Assembly: GCA_024636855.1 (NCBI GenBank)
Contig: JAGXGG010000057.1
Coordinates: 1 to 35,401 of the forward strand
Source: Ignavibacteriota bacterium
Lineage (GTDB): Bacteria > Bacteroidota > Ignavibacteria > Kapaibacteriales > UBA2268
Length of the DNA stretch: 35,401 nt
Reading direction: 5' to 3'
The notes under the pieces are model-generated. The model saw only the letters and a list, made by a program, of their open reading frames with translations, was not told the origin of the DNA and did no database searches. A program made the position numbers and the translations under genes. Positions 18,912-29,688 of the stretch are shown piece after piece (position 1 is the stretch's first letter; the number at the start of each line of letters is the position of its first letter).

Positions 18912-19640
18912 ATGCGACCGTTACTCTTGATATTCCTATTTTCTCTATTAGCTAACTCATGTGCTGACAAAAATGTAACACCAGTCGAGGAGTTCGACTA
19001 CCGTAACTACCTACCTCTGGACAGTGGCAATACTTGGGACTATATACACTATGGCGTGGACACTAATAACAAAGCTTCGCAAACCGAGTTCGCATATAGC
19101 ACTACATACTTCATAGATACTCTGATACATAATGGAAGAAAAGCATATAGAATGAATTCGGAGGACATAGTACAGGGGAATATATCGAATAATGAGTTTT
19201 ACTATTCTCTCGATTCGAATAGAATAGCCCTATCTAATATGTATTTCTCACTTACCGATTCGTCTAGATTCAGATATACTGGCTGGCTTGATATATACAA
19301 CTTGTATGTTGGTGATTGGGAGAATGTATCGTTCAAACTAGAAGACACGACTATTGGCAATTCAGTTTATAACGGCTATGTAGCATTCACAGGAAGCAAA
19401 AGAAATGAATCGGAAGCAGAATTCGAAGGTAAAAAAGTCAAATTCATCACTGGTTTTCTCAATGTAATCTACAATGTAGATAGATACTTGGGTAAAGATA
19501 CTATCAAGATAAAACACAATGAAGTGTATGAATATAAATTCGGAAAAGATATAGGACTTATCTTCTCTAGATATCTTGATAAAATCGATAGCACCAACTT
19601 AGGTGGCTACGAGAAGGTACTGAAGGAGTATAGTAACTAA
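18912..19640 (+). CDS. Lipoprotein of unknown function
   Basis: A 242-residue protein with an N-terminal hydrophobic stretch and a likely lipid-modified Cys17 (LLANSC; Asn at -2 is not ideal). The mature protein starts with YLPLDSGNTWDYIHYG, a 'LPL..GN.W.Y' opening found in many uncharacterised Bacteroidota lipoproteins, and the remainder is predicted beta-rich with alternating aromatic residues. I do not recognise a catalytic motif. The T9SS-sorted propeller-like gene follows about 40 bases downstream on the same strand and may be co-transcribed. Confidence 0.7.
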   Translation: MRPLLLIFLFSLLANSCADKNVTPVEEFDYRNYLPLDSGNTWDYIHYGVDTNNKASQTEFAYSTTYFIDTLIHNGRKAYRMNSEDIVQGNISNNEFYYSLDSNRIALSNMYFSLTDSSRFRYTGWLDIYNLYVGDWENVSFKLEDTTIGNSVYNGYVAFTGSKRNESEAEFEGKKVKFITGFLNVIYNVDRYLGKDTIKIKHNEVYEYKFGKDIGLIFSRYLDKIDSTNLGGYEKVLKEYSN

Positions 19641-19679
19641 AAATTACGCTTGTAATTATGAGGTAATTCTCAATTGAGG

Positions 19680-21008
19680 ATGTATATGAAAAACATATTT
19701 TTAGTCCTGCTAACCATACTATCAGTGGTTATTACTGTGAAAGGGGATGAACTAGATACACTTTGGTATAGGAGTACAAGTTTTGTAAATGAACTTGACT
19801 TTACACCAGATGATAGATACGTAATTGCTTGGACGAATGCAATTGAATTTTGGGAAGTGCAAAAAGGAGTAGAAGAATTCTCTACACCAATCGAGACGGT
19901 AGGAGACTACAATTTTAACGAACAGTTCTTAGTATTCGCACATGATAGCACACCTAAATTATTGAACTGGCAAACAAGAAACCTAATAGAAGGGTTTGAA
20001 AAACAAGAAGCATTTTTAGGAAGAATAAAGACTGCAAAATCAAAGAATGAGTTTATGGCAACAAAAGGTCACCACCCTAAATTAATTTATTTTTGGGATA
20101 TAAATCAAAAAAAAATATTAGATAGTTTTGAAATAACTAAAGAATTTGAGAAAGATGGTCAAAGATGGGGACGGTCCATTCATGAATATGACTATGTAGG
20201 TAATAATGATGAATTAATATATGTAATAATGGATGAAACAAATGATGTTTTACAAAATATACCACTTTCTCAAAGAAAGCAACATTATTACGTTAACTTT
20301 TACAGTAGGGAAACAAAGGAATTAGTAGATTCAGTTTACTCTTTTACAAATACGAACGAACAGTTTGGTGGATTCAACAAAATGCAGGTAATGAATGATA
20401 GAACAAAAATTGCTTGGTGTCATAGAGGGGGGGAAATTAATTTCTATGATATTATTAATAAAAGATTTTACAATAAAATAGTTTTTGATGACAGGGATTT
20501 TGTTGAACCCTCTGACATTGAATTTAATAAAAACAATACTATCATAGGAGTTTCAAAATCATCAAGCTGTTGTAGATATATAAAAATATTTGATTTGCAA
20601 AGTCAAACACTTCTATATCAGTATAATGTTGGGAGCTGGAATCAATTTAATTTTTCAAATAATGAATTATACTTTATAAGCAGTATCTCAGGTTTTTTAA
20701 GTTTATATCCAAAACACTGGGTTCTTTCGAACATTTTATCTAATAATCAAGGTAATCATAACTTCACCCTTTCCCCAAACCCAACTACTAACAGATTAAA
20801 TATAAATCTAAACTCGAATGGATATGAATATATTAGATTGAGTATAGTTGATTTGCTAGGTAATGAAGTAGGATTGATAGAAGAAGGTCTTATGAATACA
20901 TCTAATTATCAAAAAGAGTACGATGTTTCTGACCTGCCTCCAAGTATATATTTCATCCGTTTAGAGATTGGCAATGAAGTAGTCACCAAACAATTTATCA
21001 AGGAGTGA
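19680..21008 (+). CDS. T9SS-sorted beta-propeller-like protein (paralogue A)
   Basis: A secreted protein of about 442 residues. The frame extends to a TTG at 19674, but ATG 19680 (or 19686) is the likelier start, matching the paralogue's M-x-M-K start. A signal peptide is followed by about 330 residues of repeated beta strands with propeller-like phrases (VIAWTNAIEFWEV, LIYFWDI, YIKIFDLQS) resembling WD40/YVTN-type blades. The last about 80 residues form a T9SS type A sorting domain: FTLSPNPTTNRLNINL, then LGNEVGLIEEG, ending in FIRLEIGNEVVTKQFIKE. It should be exported through SprA and surface-attached or released. A paralogue lies at 30497-31822. The biological role is unknown. Confidence 0.8.
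   Translation: MYMKNIFLVLLTILSVVITVKGDELDTLWYRSTSFVNELDFTPDDRYVIAWTNAIEFWEVQKGVEEFSTPIETVGDYNFNEQFLVFAHDSTPKLLNWQTRNLIEGFEKQEAFLGRIKTAKSKNEFMATKGHHPKLIYFWDINQKKILDSFEITKEFEKDGQRWGRSIHEYDYVGNNDELIYVIMDETNDVLQNIPLSQRKQHYYVNFYSRETKELVDSVYSFTNTNEQFGGFNKMQVMNDRTKIAWCHRGGEINFYDIINKRFYNKIVFDDRDFVEPSDIEFNKNNTIIGVSKSSSCCRYIKIFDLQSQTLLYQYNVGSWNQFNFSNNELYFISSISGFLSLYPKHWVLSNILSNNQGNHNFTLSPNPTTNRLNINLNSNGYEYIRLSIVDLLGNEVGLIEEGLMNTSNYQKEYDVSDLPPSIYFIRLEIGNEVVTKQFIKE
20793..21008 (+). repeat. Inverted repeat copy A encoding T9SS sorting domain
   Basis: This 216-base stretch matches the reverse complement of 30497-30712 without gaps. By my hand alignment about 18 positions differ (near 92 percent identity), including an identical 19-base 3' end through the stop codon. 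It encodes the C-terminal sorting domain of paralogue A. Confidence 0.85.
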
Positions 21009-21013
21009 TTAAC

Positions 21014-21430
21014 CTACTCCCCGATTATCTTGACAAGTACTCTCTTCTTACGCATACCATCATACTCGCCATAGAAAATCTGTTCCCATGGCCCGAAATC
21101 TAGTTTACCATCAGTTATAGCGCATACAACTTCTCTACCCATTATCTGACGTTTCAGGTGAGCATCAGCATTGTCTTCATATCCGTTGTGATTGTATTGG
21201 CTGTGTGGCTTTTCTGGGGCTAATTTCTCTAACCACACTTCGAAGTCTTGGTGCAAACCAGACTCATCATCATTGATGAATACACTTGCAGATATGTGCA
21301 TAGCATTTACTAGCACCATCCCTTCTTTTATACCAGAGATGTCTATTTCATTTTGGACATCTCTGGTTATATTAATGTATTGTCTTCTGCTTGTGGTATT
21401 GAACCACAGCTCTTTTCTATGACTCTTCAT
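21014..21430 (-). CDS. YjbQ/UPF0047 family protein
   Basis: A 138-residue cytoplasmic protein of the YjbQ (UPF0047) family. Landmarks: [24 protein letters not shown] (about 40-63), [12 protein letters not shown] (about 87-98), [15 protein letters not shown] (about 110-124) and the closing strand [10 protein letters not shown]. Members show a weak thiamine-phosphate synthase activity in some studies; their true role is not settled. The ATG overlaps the stop of the upstream subtilisin gene by one base (TAATG), so translation is probably coupled. Its stop lies five bases from that of the convergent propeller gene, with no terminator visible. Confidence 0.9.
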   Translation of the reverse strand: MKSHRKELWFNTTSRRQYINITRDVQNEIDISGIKEGMVLVNAMHISASVFINDDESGLHQDFEVWLEKLAPEKPHSQYNHNGYEDNADAHLKRQIMGREVVCAITDGKLDFGPWEQIFYGEYDGMRKKRVLVKIIGE

Positions 21431-24400
21431 TATTCGATTACTATCTTTTTGTAGAAAGTACCAGTATTAGTCACGAACTGTAGTAGATAAACACCTGAAC
21501 CGAACTCGGAAGTGCTGAATGTGTTCAACGCTGTTGGGTTGTATGAGTCAAACCCTTTGATCAATTTACCAGTAATGTCTAACATATTTACTTTCGTAAT
21601 ATTAGTGGAGCTTGTAGATTGTACGTTTATTTCGTTTCTAGATGGCTGTGGATATATGTTTAATCCACTATTGAAAGTATCATAAGCTATGCTAGAAATA
21701 GGAGCTACGTAGCCCTTTCCGCTTAGTTCTATTACTATATCACCTTGTTCGTTATTACTTGAGAACACAAGTTGTGCTTTGTATTCTCTTGCTTCCGTTG
21801 GTCTGAATCTAGCTATTACCTTGTCTTTTGCACCTTTTGCAATTTCTTTTGGTAAACTCCCGAAGAAACTAAAGGCATCTTTGTCTGGTCCTTCAAATGA
21901 GATAGAACTAATATAAATAGATAAATCACCATTATTTTCAAATTCAAATATCTTATTAGTTAACTTATTTATCTCAGTACTATCGTAAACAAATGAAGTC
22001 CCCGAAAGCGAACTAACAGTTGCTTTAGCTCCTGCTGGAATTACATTGAAATCTAGTGAAGATATACTCGTAGCGCTTGCACCATAAAGTCTGAATTTCT
22101 CAATTTCATTAGATAAATCAGCTTTTTCGTATTCGCCTGCTTGTTTCGAAAGTATTGGTGTCCAAGTTGAACCTAGATTAGTAGTAGAGTATATTTCACC
22201 TTTCTTACATACCATATAGAGTGCCTCGGAAGCTCCATTGTAAAATAATTCAACAGGTTCTACTCCTAAATCTTCGTTTAAGTTTGATACCTCAGCTTTC
22301 CAATTCAATCCTCCGTCATTACTTCTAGCTAGTAGTACATCACTGCCAGTCTTTAGTCTATTAGTATATATTGCTATACCACCTGTGTTGCTATGGAATG
22401 CTATACCCAATATAGAGGCACCCGTTTCGACTTGTGAAGCAGTCCAAGATTTACCAAAATCTCTACCTCTTATAATTCTACCAGCATTAGTACCAAAATA
22501 AGCTCTATCACCGAATATGCTTAATGTACCTACTAAACCTGCTTCGTCAATTTGTGAAGCTATCGATGAAGTTTTGGCCCAGTTCTTACCACCATTTGTT
22601 GTTAGTATAACTCCAAATTGATTATTGACAGGATCACCAACAGCGATACCATTATTCTCATTGAAAAATCCAATACCATTAAAATATCCGGTAGTTCCTG
22701 TAAAATCTGTTTTATCCCAATTAAGACCACTATTTGTTGTTACTAATAAATTACCACCACCGGTAGTAGCCCAAGCATTAGCATTGTCTTTGGCATATAT
22801 TCCTGTTAGTGCTTCTTCACCACCGTCGAATAGTTGGTTTGCTGCAGTATTATAGATTATACCACGTTTGCTTGCTCTACTTTGTCCAACTGCCCACACA
22901 GTGTTTCTATCTGGTGAATGTACATCATAGAATGTAGCATATTCTTCTTCTAATATCTCGTCGATAAATCTATAGCTACTAGTAGTCTTTATTAATATAG
23001 GTATTTTAAGTAATTGAAAGTCACTATAACCTTCTGCTGTATATTTTATTACTATTCTCGCAAATCCGTCATACCATGGGTTCAGGTCATTCAGCTTTAT
23101 TCTCAAATCTAATTTACTTGTGTCTAGAGTAGTTAAGCCATTAACTATTACCTCTTCTGTCAAAACATCGAAGAATTTATCCAGAGCTAAAAACTCAAGT
23201 TTAACCCCAGCTACTGGAGCCAAGTAGTTAATTAACTTTAACTCAATTGTTTTAGTACTATAATTATTTACAATACTATTTTGGTTAAAATCATTTTCCG
23301 ATATTGCCATTCCCTTAGTCTTGTTATCAGCGAAATTATTTGCGTTGGCTTGCAATGCTTTCAGGGTATTTATCTTTCCGAAATACTTTGGAATATCAAC
23401 AGTAGCAACATTAGCAACTGGGTCTGTAGTACTTCTCATCTGAGCTGATATCTGGTGTGGAGTCCAATCTGGGTGTAGTGCTTTTATCAAAGCGGCTAAT
23501 CCAGCAGCAACAGGTCCAGCCATAGATGTACCTGACATATTACCGTATTTATTGCTAGGCAATGTAGCATATATGTTAGTACCAGGTGCATATATATCTG
23601 TTCTGATACCATAATTAGTAAAAGAAGATCTACGGCTATTTGATTGGATTGAGCCAACGCTTAGTATATTATTATAGCCTGTTGGGTAGAATGAAACTTC
23701 GTCTATATTCTCTGAGTCATTACCTGCGGAAGCTACTACCAGTACTCCCATATCTACTATTGAATTAATTATCTCTTGCTCAGCAGGGTTGTATCCAGGT
23801 CCACCCCAACTACAATTAATAATATGTGCGCCATTTTCTGCTGCATACATTATCCCTTCGAATCCTTTGAAAATACCACGTGTTCCACCATTATTCCAAT
23901 TGTCAGATCCACATTTGATAGGCATTAATTTCGTATTGAATCCTATTGAGGCAACACCAACTGAATTGTTTGTAGTTGCCGAAGCACAGCCTGCTACGTG
24001 AGTACCATGATTATTAGAAGTAAACACTGGTTTTGGATCATTATCAGGTCGCCATTGTCTATTAATAGCTTGTTGGAATGTTAGATTACCAATAAAATCC
24101 CACCCATTTACATCATCGATATATCCATTGTTGTCATCATCGATACCATTGCCTGGTATCTCATTAGGATTTATATATATATTAGAAAGCAAATCTGGAT
24201 GCTGCCAATCTGTACCCGAATCAACTATTGCTATGATTACTTCTGCACTACCTTTCGTTATATCCCATGCTTTTTTTGCATTAGCGTCTATATGCCATTG
24301 TTTCGATATTTCTGGATCATTAGGAGTAAAATCAGTAGTATATCTATTGAAAACAGGAACTGCATATTCAACTTCTGGATTTTTCATCAACTCTTGTGCT

Positions 24401-24777
24401 ATATCGTAAGAGTCAACACCAACTGCATACTCTACCAAATATAGCCTCTCAGCTGGAGTACCTTTTACTTTGTTACTATTGCCACTAGCTATTTTGCTGA
24501 GTTTATTTATCGATATATTTTCGAATCCTTTATTCAATACATCTGATACGAATCTATTTCCTTCTACTTCTATTTTGGATTTAGTCTTTACGTAGATAGA
24601 ATTTATCTGATATTGTCCCATTTCTAACTTTGGAACGGGAACAGATACTGTATTCTTGTTAGATGATTCTATATTTACATTATATGCTATTGGAGCTATG
24701 CCGTATGCAAATGTAGTACTGATAAGAATGGTAATTAGTACTAAAAGGGTATTTATTCGTGTCATTTCAAATGCCAA
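21430..24777 (-). CDS. T9SS-sorted multidomain subtilisin-like protease
   Basis: A 1115-residue secreted S8 serine protease. Order: signal peptide (to about 26; ATG at residue 5 may be the true start), propeptide (about 50-145), then the subtilisin domain with triad Asp186 (IVDSGTD), His257 (NNHGTHVAG) and Ser418 (GTSMAGP), oxyanion Asn353 (AGND) and a Ca-loop-like stretch rich in Asp/Asn (208-224). About 600-900 shows Ycf48/BNR-like propeller repeats ([26 protein letters not shown]), about 915-1015 a HYDIN/ASPM-like beta-sandwich, and about 1040-1115 a T9SS sorting domain ([14 protein letters not shown] ... YKKIVIE). A predicted cell-surface or released protease, active as judged by the triad. 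It shares an operon with the lipoprotein upstream and YjbQ downstream. Confidence 0.93.
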   Translation of the reverse strand: MAFEMTRINTLLVLITILISTTFAYGIAPIAYNVNIESSNKNTVSVPVPKLEMGQYQINSIYVKTKSKIEVEGNRFVSDVLNKGFENISINKLSKIASGNSNKVKGTPAERLYLVEYAVGVDSYDIAQELMKNPEVEYAVPVFNRYTTDFTPNDPEISKQWHIDANAKKAWDITKGSAEVIIAIVDSGTDWQHPDLLSNIYINPNEIPGNGIDDDNNGYIDDVNGWDFIGNLTFQQAINRQWRPDNDPKPVFTSNNHGTHVAGCASATTNNSVGVASIGFNTKLMPIKCGSDNWNNGGTRGIFKGFEGIMYAAENGAHIINCSWGGPGYNPAEQEIINSIVDMGVLVVASAGNDSENIDEVSFYPTGYNNILSVGSIQSNSRRSSFTNYGIRTDIYAPGTNIYATLPSNKYGNMSGTSMAGPVAAGLAALIKALHPDWTPHQISAQMRSTTDPVANVATVDIPKYFGKINTLKALQANANNFADNKTKGMAISENDFNQNSIVNNYSTKTIELKLINYLAPVAGVKLEFLALDKFFDVLTEEVIVNGLTTLDTSKLDLRIKLNDLNPWYDGFARIVIKYTAEGYSDFQLLKIPILIKTTSSYRFIDEILEEEYATFYDVHSPDRNTVWAVGQSRASKRGIIYNTAANQLFDGGEEALTGIYAKDNANAWATTGGGNLLVTTNSGLNWDKTDFTGTTGYFNGIGFFNENNGIAVGDPVNNQFGVILTTNGGKNWAKTSSIASQIDEAGLVGTLSIFGDRAYFGTNAGRIIRGRDFGKSWTASQVETGASILGIAFHSNTGGIAIYTNRLKTGSDVLLARSNDGGLNWKAEVSNLNEDLGVEPVELFYNGASEALYMVCKKGEIYSTTNLGSTWTPILSKQAGEYEKADLSNEIEKFRLYGASATSISSLDFNVIPAGAKATVSSLSGTSFVYDSTEINKLTNKIFEFENNGDLSIYISSISFEGPDKDAFSFFGSLPKEIAKGAKDKVIARFRPTEAREYKAQLVFSSNNEQGDIVIELSGKGYVAPISSIAYDTFNSGLNIYPQPSRNEINVQSTSSTNITKVNMLDITGKLIKGFDSYNPTALNTFSTSEFGSGVYLLQFVTNTGTFYKKIVIE

Positions 24778-24785
24778 TATTAATT

Positions 24786-26801
24786 TTAGAATTCTTGTAT
24801 TATCACAACGGAATAACCATTGTTTGTATTGTCGCTATCGTTATTATTACCTAAAGAGGAATTTCCTGTGAATATTACAGTATAGGCCTTGTTGAAGTTC
24901 AATTTCAAATCATCTACTCGGTGATAAAGTCCAGCGAAATCTTCTGGATTATATACGAATAGTGATATTTTTGCTTCCGAATTTACTTCTTGTATAAACG
25001 AAAGCTCGTCATAAGCTATATTATTAGCTAAGATAGGACAACCTTGGCAATCGACTAGATTAAATCTAGAGACAGTTATCCTGTTTATCTCAGTACTTGC
25101 ATTCAAAAATCGTATTTTATAGATGTTATCGAACTTTTCTATAGGGTCGGTCTGATATGCTAATATTTTTTCATCTCCAGCTGTGCCCGAAGCTACTACT
25201 AGCAATCGCTTGCCTTTTTCTATTTCTATAGTCTTCTTCTTACCATTCACGGTAATTTCGGTAGTTCCAATAGGGATGACAGTTGCCAAGTTCAGTCCAT
25301 AAAAAAGCTCATCTGCTGATTCACTTATTAATGGTTCTATACCTATTCTCACTGATGCTGGTCCTGCTACACCGTTCACTACTTGTACGAATACGCCAGC
25401 CTCTATTTCTGTAACTTGTTTGTCTTCATCTCTATCTTCTATTATTGTGAATCCTGGTGATCCATCTTCATTTTTGAAAAGTACCATAGTGTAGCTCTTA
25501 TCTTTTTCCAGATTGTAGTTGACACCAGTTATGTACTTAGCTGGCTGAGTAGCTGCAAATACAGTAATAGGGGATAGCCCTGACTCGAATATTCCTATGC
25601 CTGACACGTTTCCAAATTTAACATTTCTTGCAATAGTTTCACCATATTTCAACTCTTCAGAACTCTCAACTTTTCTAGCTCCGAAAGCTACTGTTATACC
25701 TTCGTAATCTGGGTTACCATTGATTACTCTGATTATAGATTTGCCTTCTGCTTCTCCGAATACTTTGAAAGGAGGAGCGAGAATCTGTCTGACTTTGTCA
25801 CTCTCATCAAATAAGTAAAGAGAATAATCTCGGAGAACTTCGAGCGAAGTAAATAAATTGGATAGTGTATCTGCACCACTAACAGCAGTTAGAGAAGAGA
25901 TAGAAGTACCACTACAAGCAGTATATTGGTTGTACTTGCTTATATAGTTCTTAGTTGGTGAAGAAGCTATCAGATCAGCATCCAAGTTCACATCAAATGT
26001 TTTAGATGAAAAGTTAACAGTTCTTATATTTGTAGTCTTTGCAGCCACTTCCTGAGCTGGTCCAAATGCACTTGCAGCTGGGTTTAGCTCATCTAAAGCA
26101 TAAACAGTGGGATTACCTGATTGGTCTTTCACTATTACAAAAGCGTACTCACCTCTGGGAACCATATCCACTCGGAACAATCCTAATGATTCGCTAGTTC
26201 CTTTGTTATTATAAACTACACTGAAAGTATTCTCGCCTGATAATACTGGCTCGGCACTACTGTACCCTCTATATCGAACATTTGGTGCGAGAGTAGCCCC
26301 ACCAGCGCAGCCCAAGACTAATGAAAAAGTTGAATTAGTATCCGAATAGGCATTTACTAGTCTAACATATGCATCATTAGTAACTGCTGGGATAGTCAAT
26401 GAACTATTAATACCTATCAATGTATCGACAGGTAGAGGATGTAAACTATCTCCAGGTGCAGTTGGTAATGCGAAGAATGTGTAAGTCAGTTTTCTAAAGA
26501 ATTTGAGTTGCCTTGATGGACTATATTCGTCTCTACCACCTTTTAGTACAGTTGCTTTTGCACTATCATCAGGTGGATTGAAAGTTTCTGTGGATTGTCC
26601 GTATGCGACTTCTGGAGTCTCGTACTCCGTCATTCTCAGTGAACGCGATTGATTATCACTAGCTAGATTGATGAAACGAATGTTCACGGTCTCCGCCTGG
26701 GAAGGCGGATTTACCAATGAATCACTTTCTTCGGGACATCCGCTAAGTGCGAATATCATAGTTAAGATTAGTGCTGAACTGTAAAGTTTGATTTTTTGCA
26801 T
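24786..26801 (-). CDS. DUF4397 repeat lipoprotein
   Basis: A 671-residue lipoprotein with lipid-modified Cys22 (ALSGC). The mature region has several copies of the DUF4397 pattern, each opening with a 'VR-hN-hs' strand: IRFINLASDN (41-50), YVRLVNAYSD (near 145), FVQVVNGVAG and IRFLNASTEI (near 562). Between them are typical strands such as YTMVLFKNEDG. DUF4397 is a beta-sandwich found in surface lipoproteins; function unknown. The gene ends eight bases before the subtilisin gene, so the two are likely co-expressed and could form a surface-located unit. No catalytic motif seen. Confidence 0.8.
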   Translation of the reverse strand: MQKIKLYSSALILTMIFALSGCPEESDSLVNPPSQAETVNIRFINLASDNQSRSLRMTEYETPEVAYGQSTETFNPPDDSAKATVLKGGRDEYSPSRQLKFFRKLTYTFFALPTAPGDSLHPLPVDTLIGINSSLTIPAVTNDAYVRLVNAYSDTNSTFSLVLGCAGGATLAPNVRYRGYSSAEPVLSGENTFSVVYNNKGTSESLGLFRVDMVPRGEYAFVIVKDQSGNPTVYALDELNPAASAFGPAQEVAAKTTNIRTVNFSSKTFDVNLDADLIASSPTKNYISKYNQYTACSGTSISSLTAVSGADTLSNLFTSLEVLRDYSLYLFDESDKVRQILAPPFKVFGEAEGKSIIRVINGNPDYEGITVAFGARKVESSEELKYGETIARNVKFGNVSGIGIFESGLSPITVFAATQPAKYITGVNYNLEKDKSYTMVLFKNEDGSPGFTIIEDRDEDKQVTEIEAGVFVQVVNGVAGPASVRIGIEPLISESADELFYGLNLATVIPIGTTEITVNGKKKTIEIEKGKRLLVVASGTAGDEKILAYQTDPIEKFDNIYKIRFLNASTEINRITVSRFNLVDCQGCPILANNIAYDELSFIQEVNSEAKISLFVYNPEDFAGLYHRVDDLKLNFNKAYTVIFTGNSSLGNNNDSDNTNNGYSVVIIQEF

Positions 26802-26920
26802 TTCTATCGTATTTGAATAATATTATCTACTAATTTAATAAATATCGAAATAGTAGCTATTCAAAAGACAGTTAAAACTAAATTTAGTTACGAAATATCT
26901 AAAAAATCAAAACTAATTCA

Positions 26921-28798
26921 TTATTTCTTTTTCTTTCTGTGGTTAGGATTAGCAGGATTTAATCCTTTTTTCCCTTTGCCACCAGGTGCCACTTTGCCTT
27001 GTGATTCCGCTATCTTCTGAGCTTCTTCCATCTTATTAGCCAACCAACCTTTCTTCTTATCTACTTTTTTCATGTCGTGGATAGAAGTTATCTTATCTTT
27101 CGCAAAATTGTTGATATACAGCTGTTGACCAATACCCAAAATGTTAAACATAAAGTAGTAAAGATTCAGACCAGCAGGGAAAGAAGAGAATAGGAAGATG
27201 AACATAAATGGCATCACATATACCATAGCTTTTTGCTTAGGATCTGAGATAGTCATTTTCTGTTGGATAAACATAGAAATACCCATAGCCAATGCCAGAC
27301 CACTAATAGACGATATACCCATAATAGATGTACCGAAGTGGACTAAAGTATCAGGTATAGATAAATCGTGTATCCAGAATATGAAATCTGATTGACGCAA
27401 ATCTATATTCGTTCGGAATAGTGTCCAAAGTGAATAGAGTATAGGCATCTGCAATAGCATAGGCAAACACCCACTAGCAGGATTGACCCCGTATTGGGAG
27501 TAGAGCCCCATCATCTCTTTCTGTTGTACTTGTGGTTCGTCTTTGTGTTTTTCTCTTATCTTAGCTACTTCTGGAGCTAGTATTTTCATCTTGTTTGCGT
27601 TTTTCATCTGAGTAATAGACAGAGGATAAAGAGCAAGTTTGATAAATATAGAGAATATGATAATCGTAATACCCCAACTTGGGATGAAGTAATGAACTGC
27701 ATTGAATATAGGCATCATTACGTACTCGCCTATGTGGCGGATACCCCACCAACCTAAGTTAAGCATTCTATTAAGTCCGTAGTTCTCTACTAGGTCCAAT
27801 TTCAAAGGACCAAGATAGACTTGGTATTCTTGAGATTTTGTACCACCGCTATAAGGTACTTTGATAGATAGATCATAAGTCTCTAACATACCTTCAGTTT
27901 TCGGGAATGCGATGCTTTCTGCTGTCATTAGTATCTCACCATCAAAATCTTTTGGTATGATAGCGGCACCGAAGTACTTAGTTTTAGTAGCGATGAAATC
28001 GATTTTACCTTCCCGAGTTATCTTCTTCTCGTCATCAGTTGCATCTAACTCTACTATTTCGCCGTTCATTTGAACCAAAGCATGAGCTTCACCAGATTCA
28101 TCTACTGAATTTTTCTCTTGGTAAGCTAGTCCTTTTGACCATTTGTATAAGAAGCTACGAGGAATATATTCCTCCATATTCTTAAGTTCTACACCTGTTT
28201 CGAATGCGTATTTATTACCAGAGAATTTGAATTTCTTTACTATTGATTTACCCGGTTCTACTTCCAAAGTAGCTGTGATAGTGAAAGTCTGATCACCAGA
28301 TATACTAACTCTTGATTTTTCGGAATCAAATGTGAAGTATAGATTCCTAGAGTCTATATCTTTACCATCAGATGAGACAAAGTCAAGGTATAGTTCACCT
28401 TCTTTATCATTGATTAACTGAGTTGGTACTCCATCCCATTTGTTGAAATTTTTCAGCTCCCAGCTGATTAGATCCCCACCTTTTGTACTAAGCTTAGCTA
28501 TATATAGATCAGACTCTATTGTTATAACTTCTCTTGTGCCTTGAGTGAATGATTGGAATTTACCGTATTGTAATTCTTTTTTGCCAGTAGTAGCAGTAGC
28601 AGCTTCGACACCATCATTTCTGAATAGTGATTCTGCATCTTCATTGCTGCCGCTTTCTTCAGCGTTCTCTGATTTTACTATTGTGGTATCTGCATTCTTA
28701 ATTTCTGATTGTACTGGTACATTCTGCGAACTATAGAACATGTACCCGAGAACAAGCATTGAGATTAAGACTATGGCTAATATACTATTTCTATCCAT
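26921..28798 (-). CDS. yidC: Membrane protein insertase YidC
   Basis: A 625-residue inner-membrane insertase/foldase of the Oxa1/Alb3 family that inserts proteins alone or with SecYEG. An N-terminal helix (about 5-22) is followed by the large periplasmic beta-sandwich domain (about 80-340) of Gram-negative YidC. The conserved insertase core follows: WWGIRHIGEY, WGITIIIFSIFIKLALYPLS with the Arg/Lys-rich hairpin KNANKMKILAPEVAKIREKH, then NPASGCLPMLLQMPILYSLW. The C-terminal tail is highly basic (KKGWLANK ... NHRKKKK), as expected for ribosome contact. The start overlaps the yidD stop by one base (TAATG). Confidence 0.97.
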   Translation of the reverse strand: MDRNSILAIVLISMLVLGYMFYSSQNVPVQSEIKNADTTIVKSENAEESGSNEDAESLFRNDGVEAATATTGKKELQYGKFQSFTQGTREVITIESDLYIAKLSTKGGDLISWELKNFNKWDGVPTQLINDKEGELYLDFVSSDGKDIDSRNLYFTFDSEKSRVSISGDQTFTITATLEVEPGKSIVKKFKFSGNKYAFETGVELKNMEEYIPRSFLYKWSKGLAYQEKNSVDESGEAHALVQMNGEIVELDATDDEKKITREGKIDFIATKTKYFGAAIIPKDFDGEILMTAESIAFPKTEGMLETYDLSIKVPYSGGTKSQEYQVYLGPLKLDLVENYGLNRMLNLGWWGIRHIGEYVMMPIFNAVHYFIPSWGITIIIFSIFIKLALYPLSITQMKNANKMKILAPEVAKIREKHKDEPQVQQKEMMGLYSQYGVNPASGCLPMLLQMPILYSLWTLFRTNIDLRQSDFIFWIHDLSIPDTLVHFGTSIMGISSISGLALAMGISMFIQQKMTISDPKQKAMVYVMPFMFIFLFSSFPAGLNLYYFMFNILGIGQQLYINNFAKDKITSIHDMKKVDKKKGWLANKMEEAQKIAESQGKVAPGGKGKKGLNPANPNHRKKKK

Positions 28799-29034
28799 TA
28801 TTTTTTTCCTTTCTTCGGATTAACTATTGGTACAGGGTCAAGTCCACCTTTGTGAAAAGGGTGGCATTTTGAAATTCTGATTATTGATAAATATATACCC
28901 TTGAGAGAGCCGTGTGTTTTTATGGCTTCCATCGAGTAAGTTGAGCAAGTTGGGTGGAATCTACAAGTATTAGGGAATAGAGGAGAAATGAACGATTTGT
29001 AGATTCTAATCAGTCCTATTAGTATGTGTTTCAT
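28798..29034 (-). CDS. yidD: Membrane protein insertion efficiency factor YidD
   Basis: A 78-residue member of the YidD family, which assists YidC-dependent membrane insertion at the inner membrane. The family signature is clear: [30 protein letters not shown] (10-39) with the conserved cysteines, and [17 protein letters not shown] (53-69). It lies four bases after rnpA and overlaps yidC by one base, the usual rpmH-rnpA-yidD-yidC order. Confidence 0.96.
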   Translation of the reverse strand: MKHILIGLIRIYKSFISPLFPNTCRFHPTCSTYSMEAIKTHGSLKGIYLSIIRISKCHPFHKGGLDPVPIVNPKKGKK

Positions 29035-29038
29035 TATT

Positions 29039-29422
29039 TTATCCTATTCTCATCATCGCTTTGTCGAACAAAGCATAAATTTCTGATTTGACATCGTCTA
29101 ATCTAACTAATTTGTGATGAGAAGGTAATTTTACAGTTCTAATTAATACAAACTCTTCGAAAGTAAGTAGTTTCTCCTTTTCGTTTTGTGCTAAACTAAT
29201 CAAGGATTCCTTGACTAGCCGTTTGGTTCTATTCCTGACTACTGCTTTTTTGGCGTGTCGCTTTGGTATAGAGATACCAAAGCAGACCGGTTCAATTTTG
29301 CGAGTATTAGGAACGAAAGATCCTAAGAAATTATCAGTCCTGACTATTATGCCTTTCGCCAACACTCTTTTGAAAGAGTCGTGCCCTTTGATAGGCACCA
29401 TAAGTGGTGTCAGACTATTCAT
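29039..29422 (-). CDS. rnpA: Ribonuclease P protein component
   Basis: A 127-residue basic protein subunit of RNase P, which matures the 5' end of tRNA. The N-terminal phrase [12 protein letters not shown] (13-24) and the RNR motif [12 protein letters not shown] (61-72) identify it. ATG at residue 8 (29401, [10 protein letters not shown]) is an alternative start that fits the usual N-terminus slightly better. It lies between rpmH and yidD in the conserved operon. The catalytic RNA (rnpB) is not in this window. Confidence 0.95.
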   Translation of the reverse strand: MNSLTPLMVPIKGHDSFKRVLAKGIIVRTDNFLGSFVPNTRKIEPVCFGISIPKRHAKKAVVRNRTKRLVKESLISLAQNEKEKLLTFEEFVLIRTVKLPSHHKLVRLDDVKSEIYALFDKAMMRIG

Positions 29423-29463
29423 AGCATTTTGGCCGTGATAAAACTACCTCATGCAAACGGATA

Positions 29464-29604
29464 TTAACCGCTTACAGAAAGTCTTTTTCTTCCTTTAGCT
29501 CTTCTTCTTTTGATAACGTTACGACCGTTTTTAGTAGCCATACGAGCTCTGAAGCCGTGCTTGTTCTTTCTTTTTCTATTACTTGGTTGGTAGGTTCTTT
29601 TCAT
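29464..29604 (-). CDS. rpmH: 50S ribosomal protein L34
   Basis: A 46-residue, very basic ribosomal protein. Translation begins [20 protein letters not shown] and continues with [19 protein letters not shown], the invariant L34 sequence; the length is normal. The ATG is at 29604 and the TAA at 29464-29466. It is the first gene of the rpmH-rnpA-yidD-yidC operon, with 41 bases before the rnpA start. Position next to a DnaA-box-bearing region matches the common origin-proximal setting of this operon. Confidence 0.97.
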   Translation of the reverse strand: MKRTYQPSNRKRKNKHGFRARMATKNGRNVIKRRRAKGRKRLSVSG

Positions 29605-29655
29605 TACTATACCTATGTTTTAAAATATTCTATTTTTATTCTTTTTAACGAACTA

Positions 29656-29688
29656 CAAAGTTAAACAGATTTTCGGTAAATACCCAAA
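29656..29688 (-). promoter_or_regulatory. Bacteroidota-type promoter of the rpmH operon
   Basis: On the minus strand TTTG (29685-29688) and TAACTTTG (29656-29663) are 21 bases apart, an exact fit to the TTTG / TAnnTTTG promoter. Transcription would start near 29650, leaving a leader of about 46 bases before rpmH. A DnaA-box match, TTTTCCACA on minus, lies directly upstream at 29695-29703. Confidence 0.6.

Noticed and set aside
26876-26889. Palindrome AACTAAATTTAGTT after yidC as a terminator
   Set aside because: AT-only stem core with no real loop and a short T-run; too weak to call.
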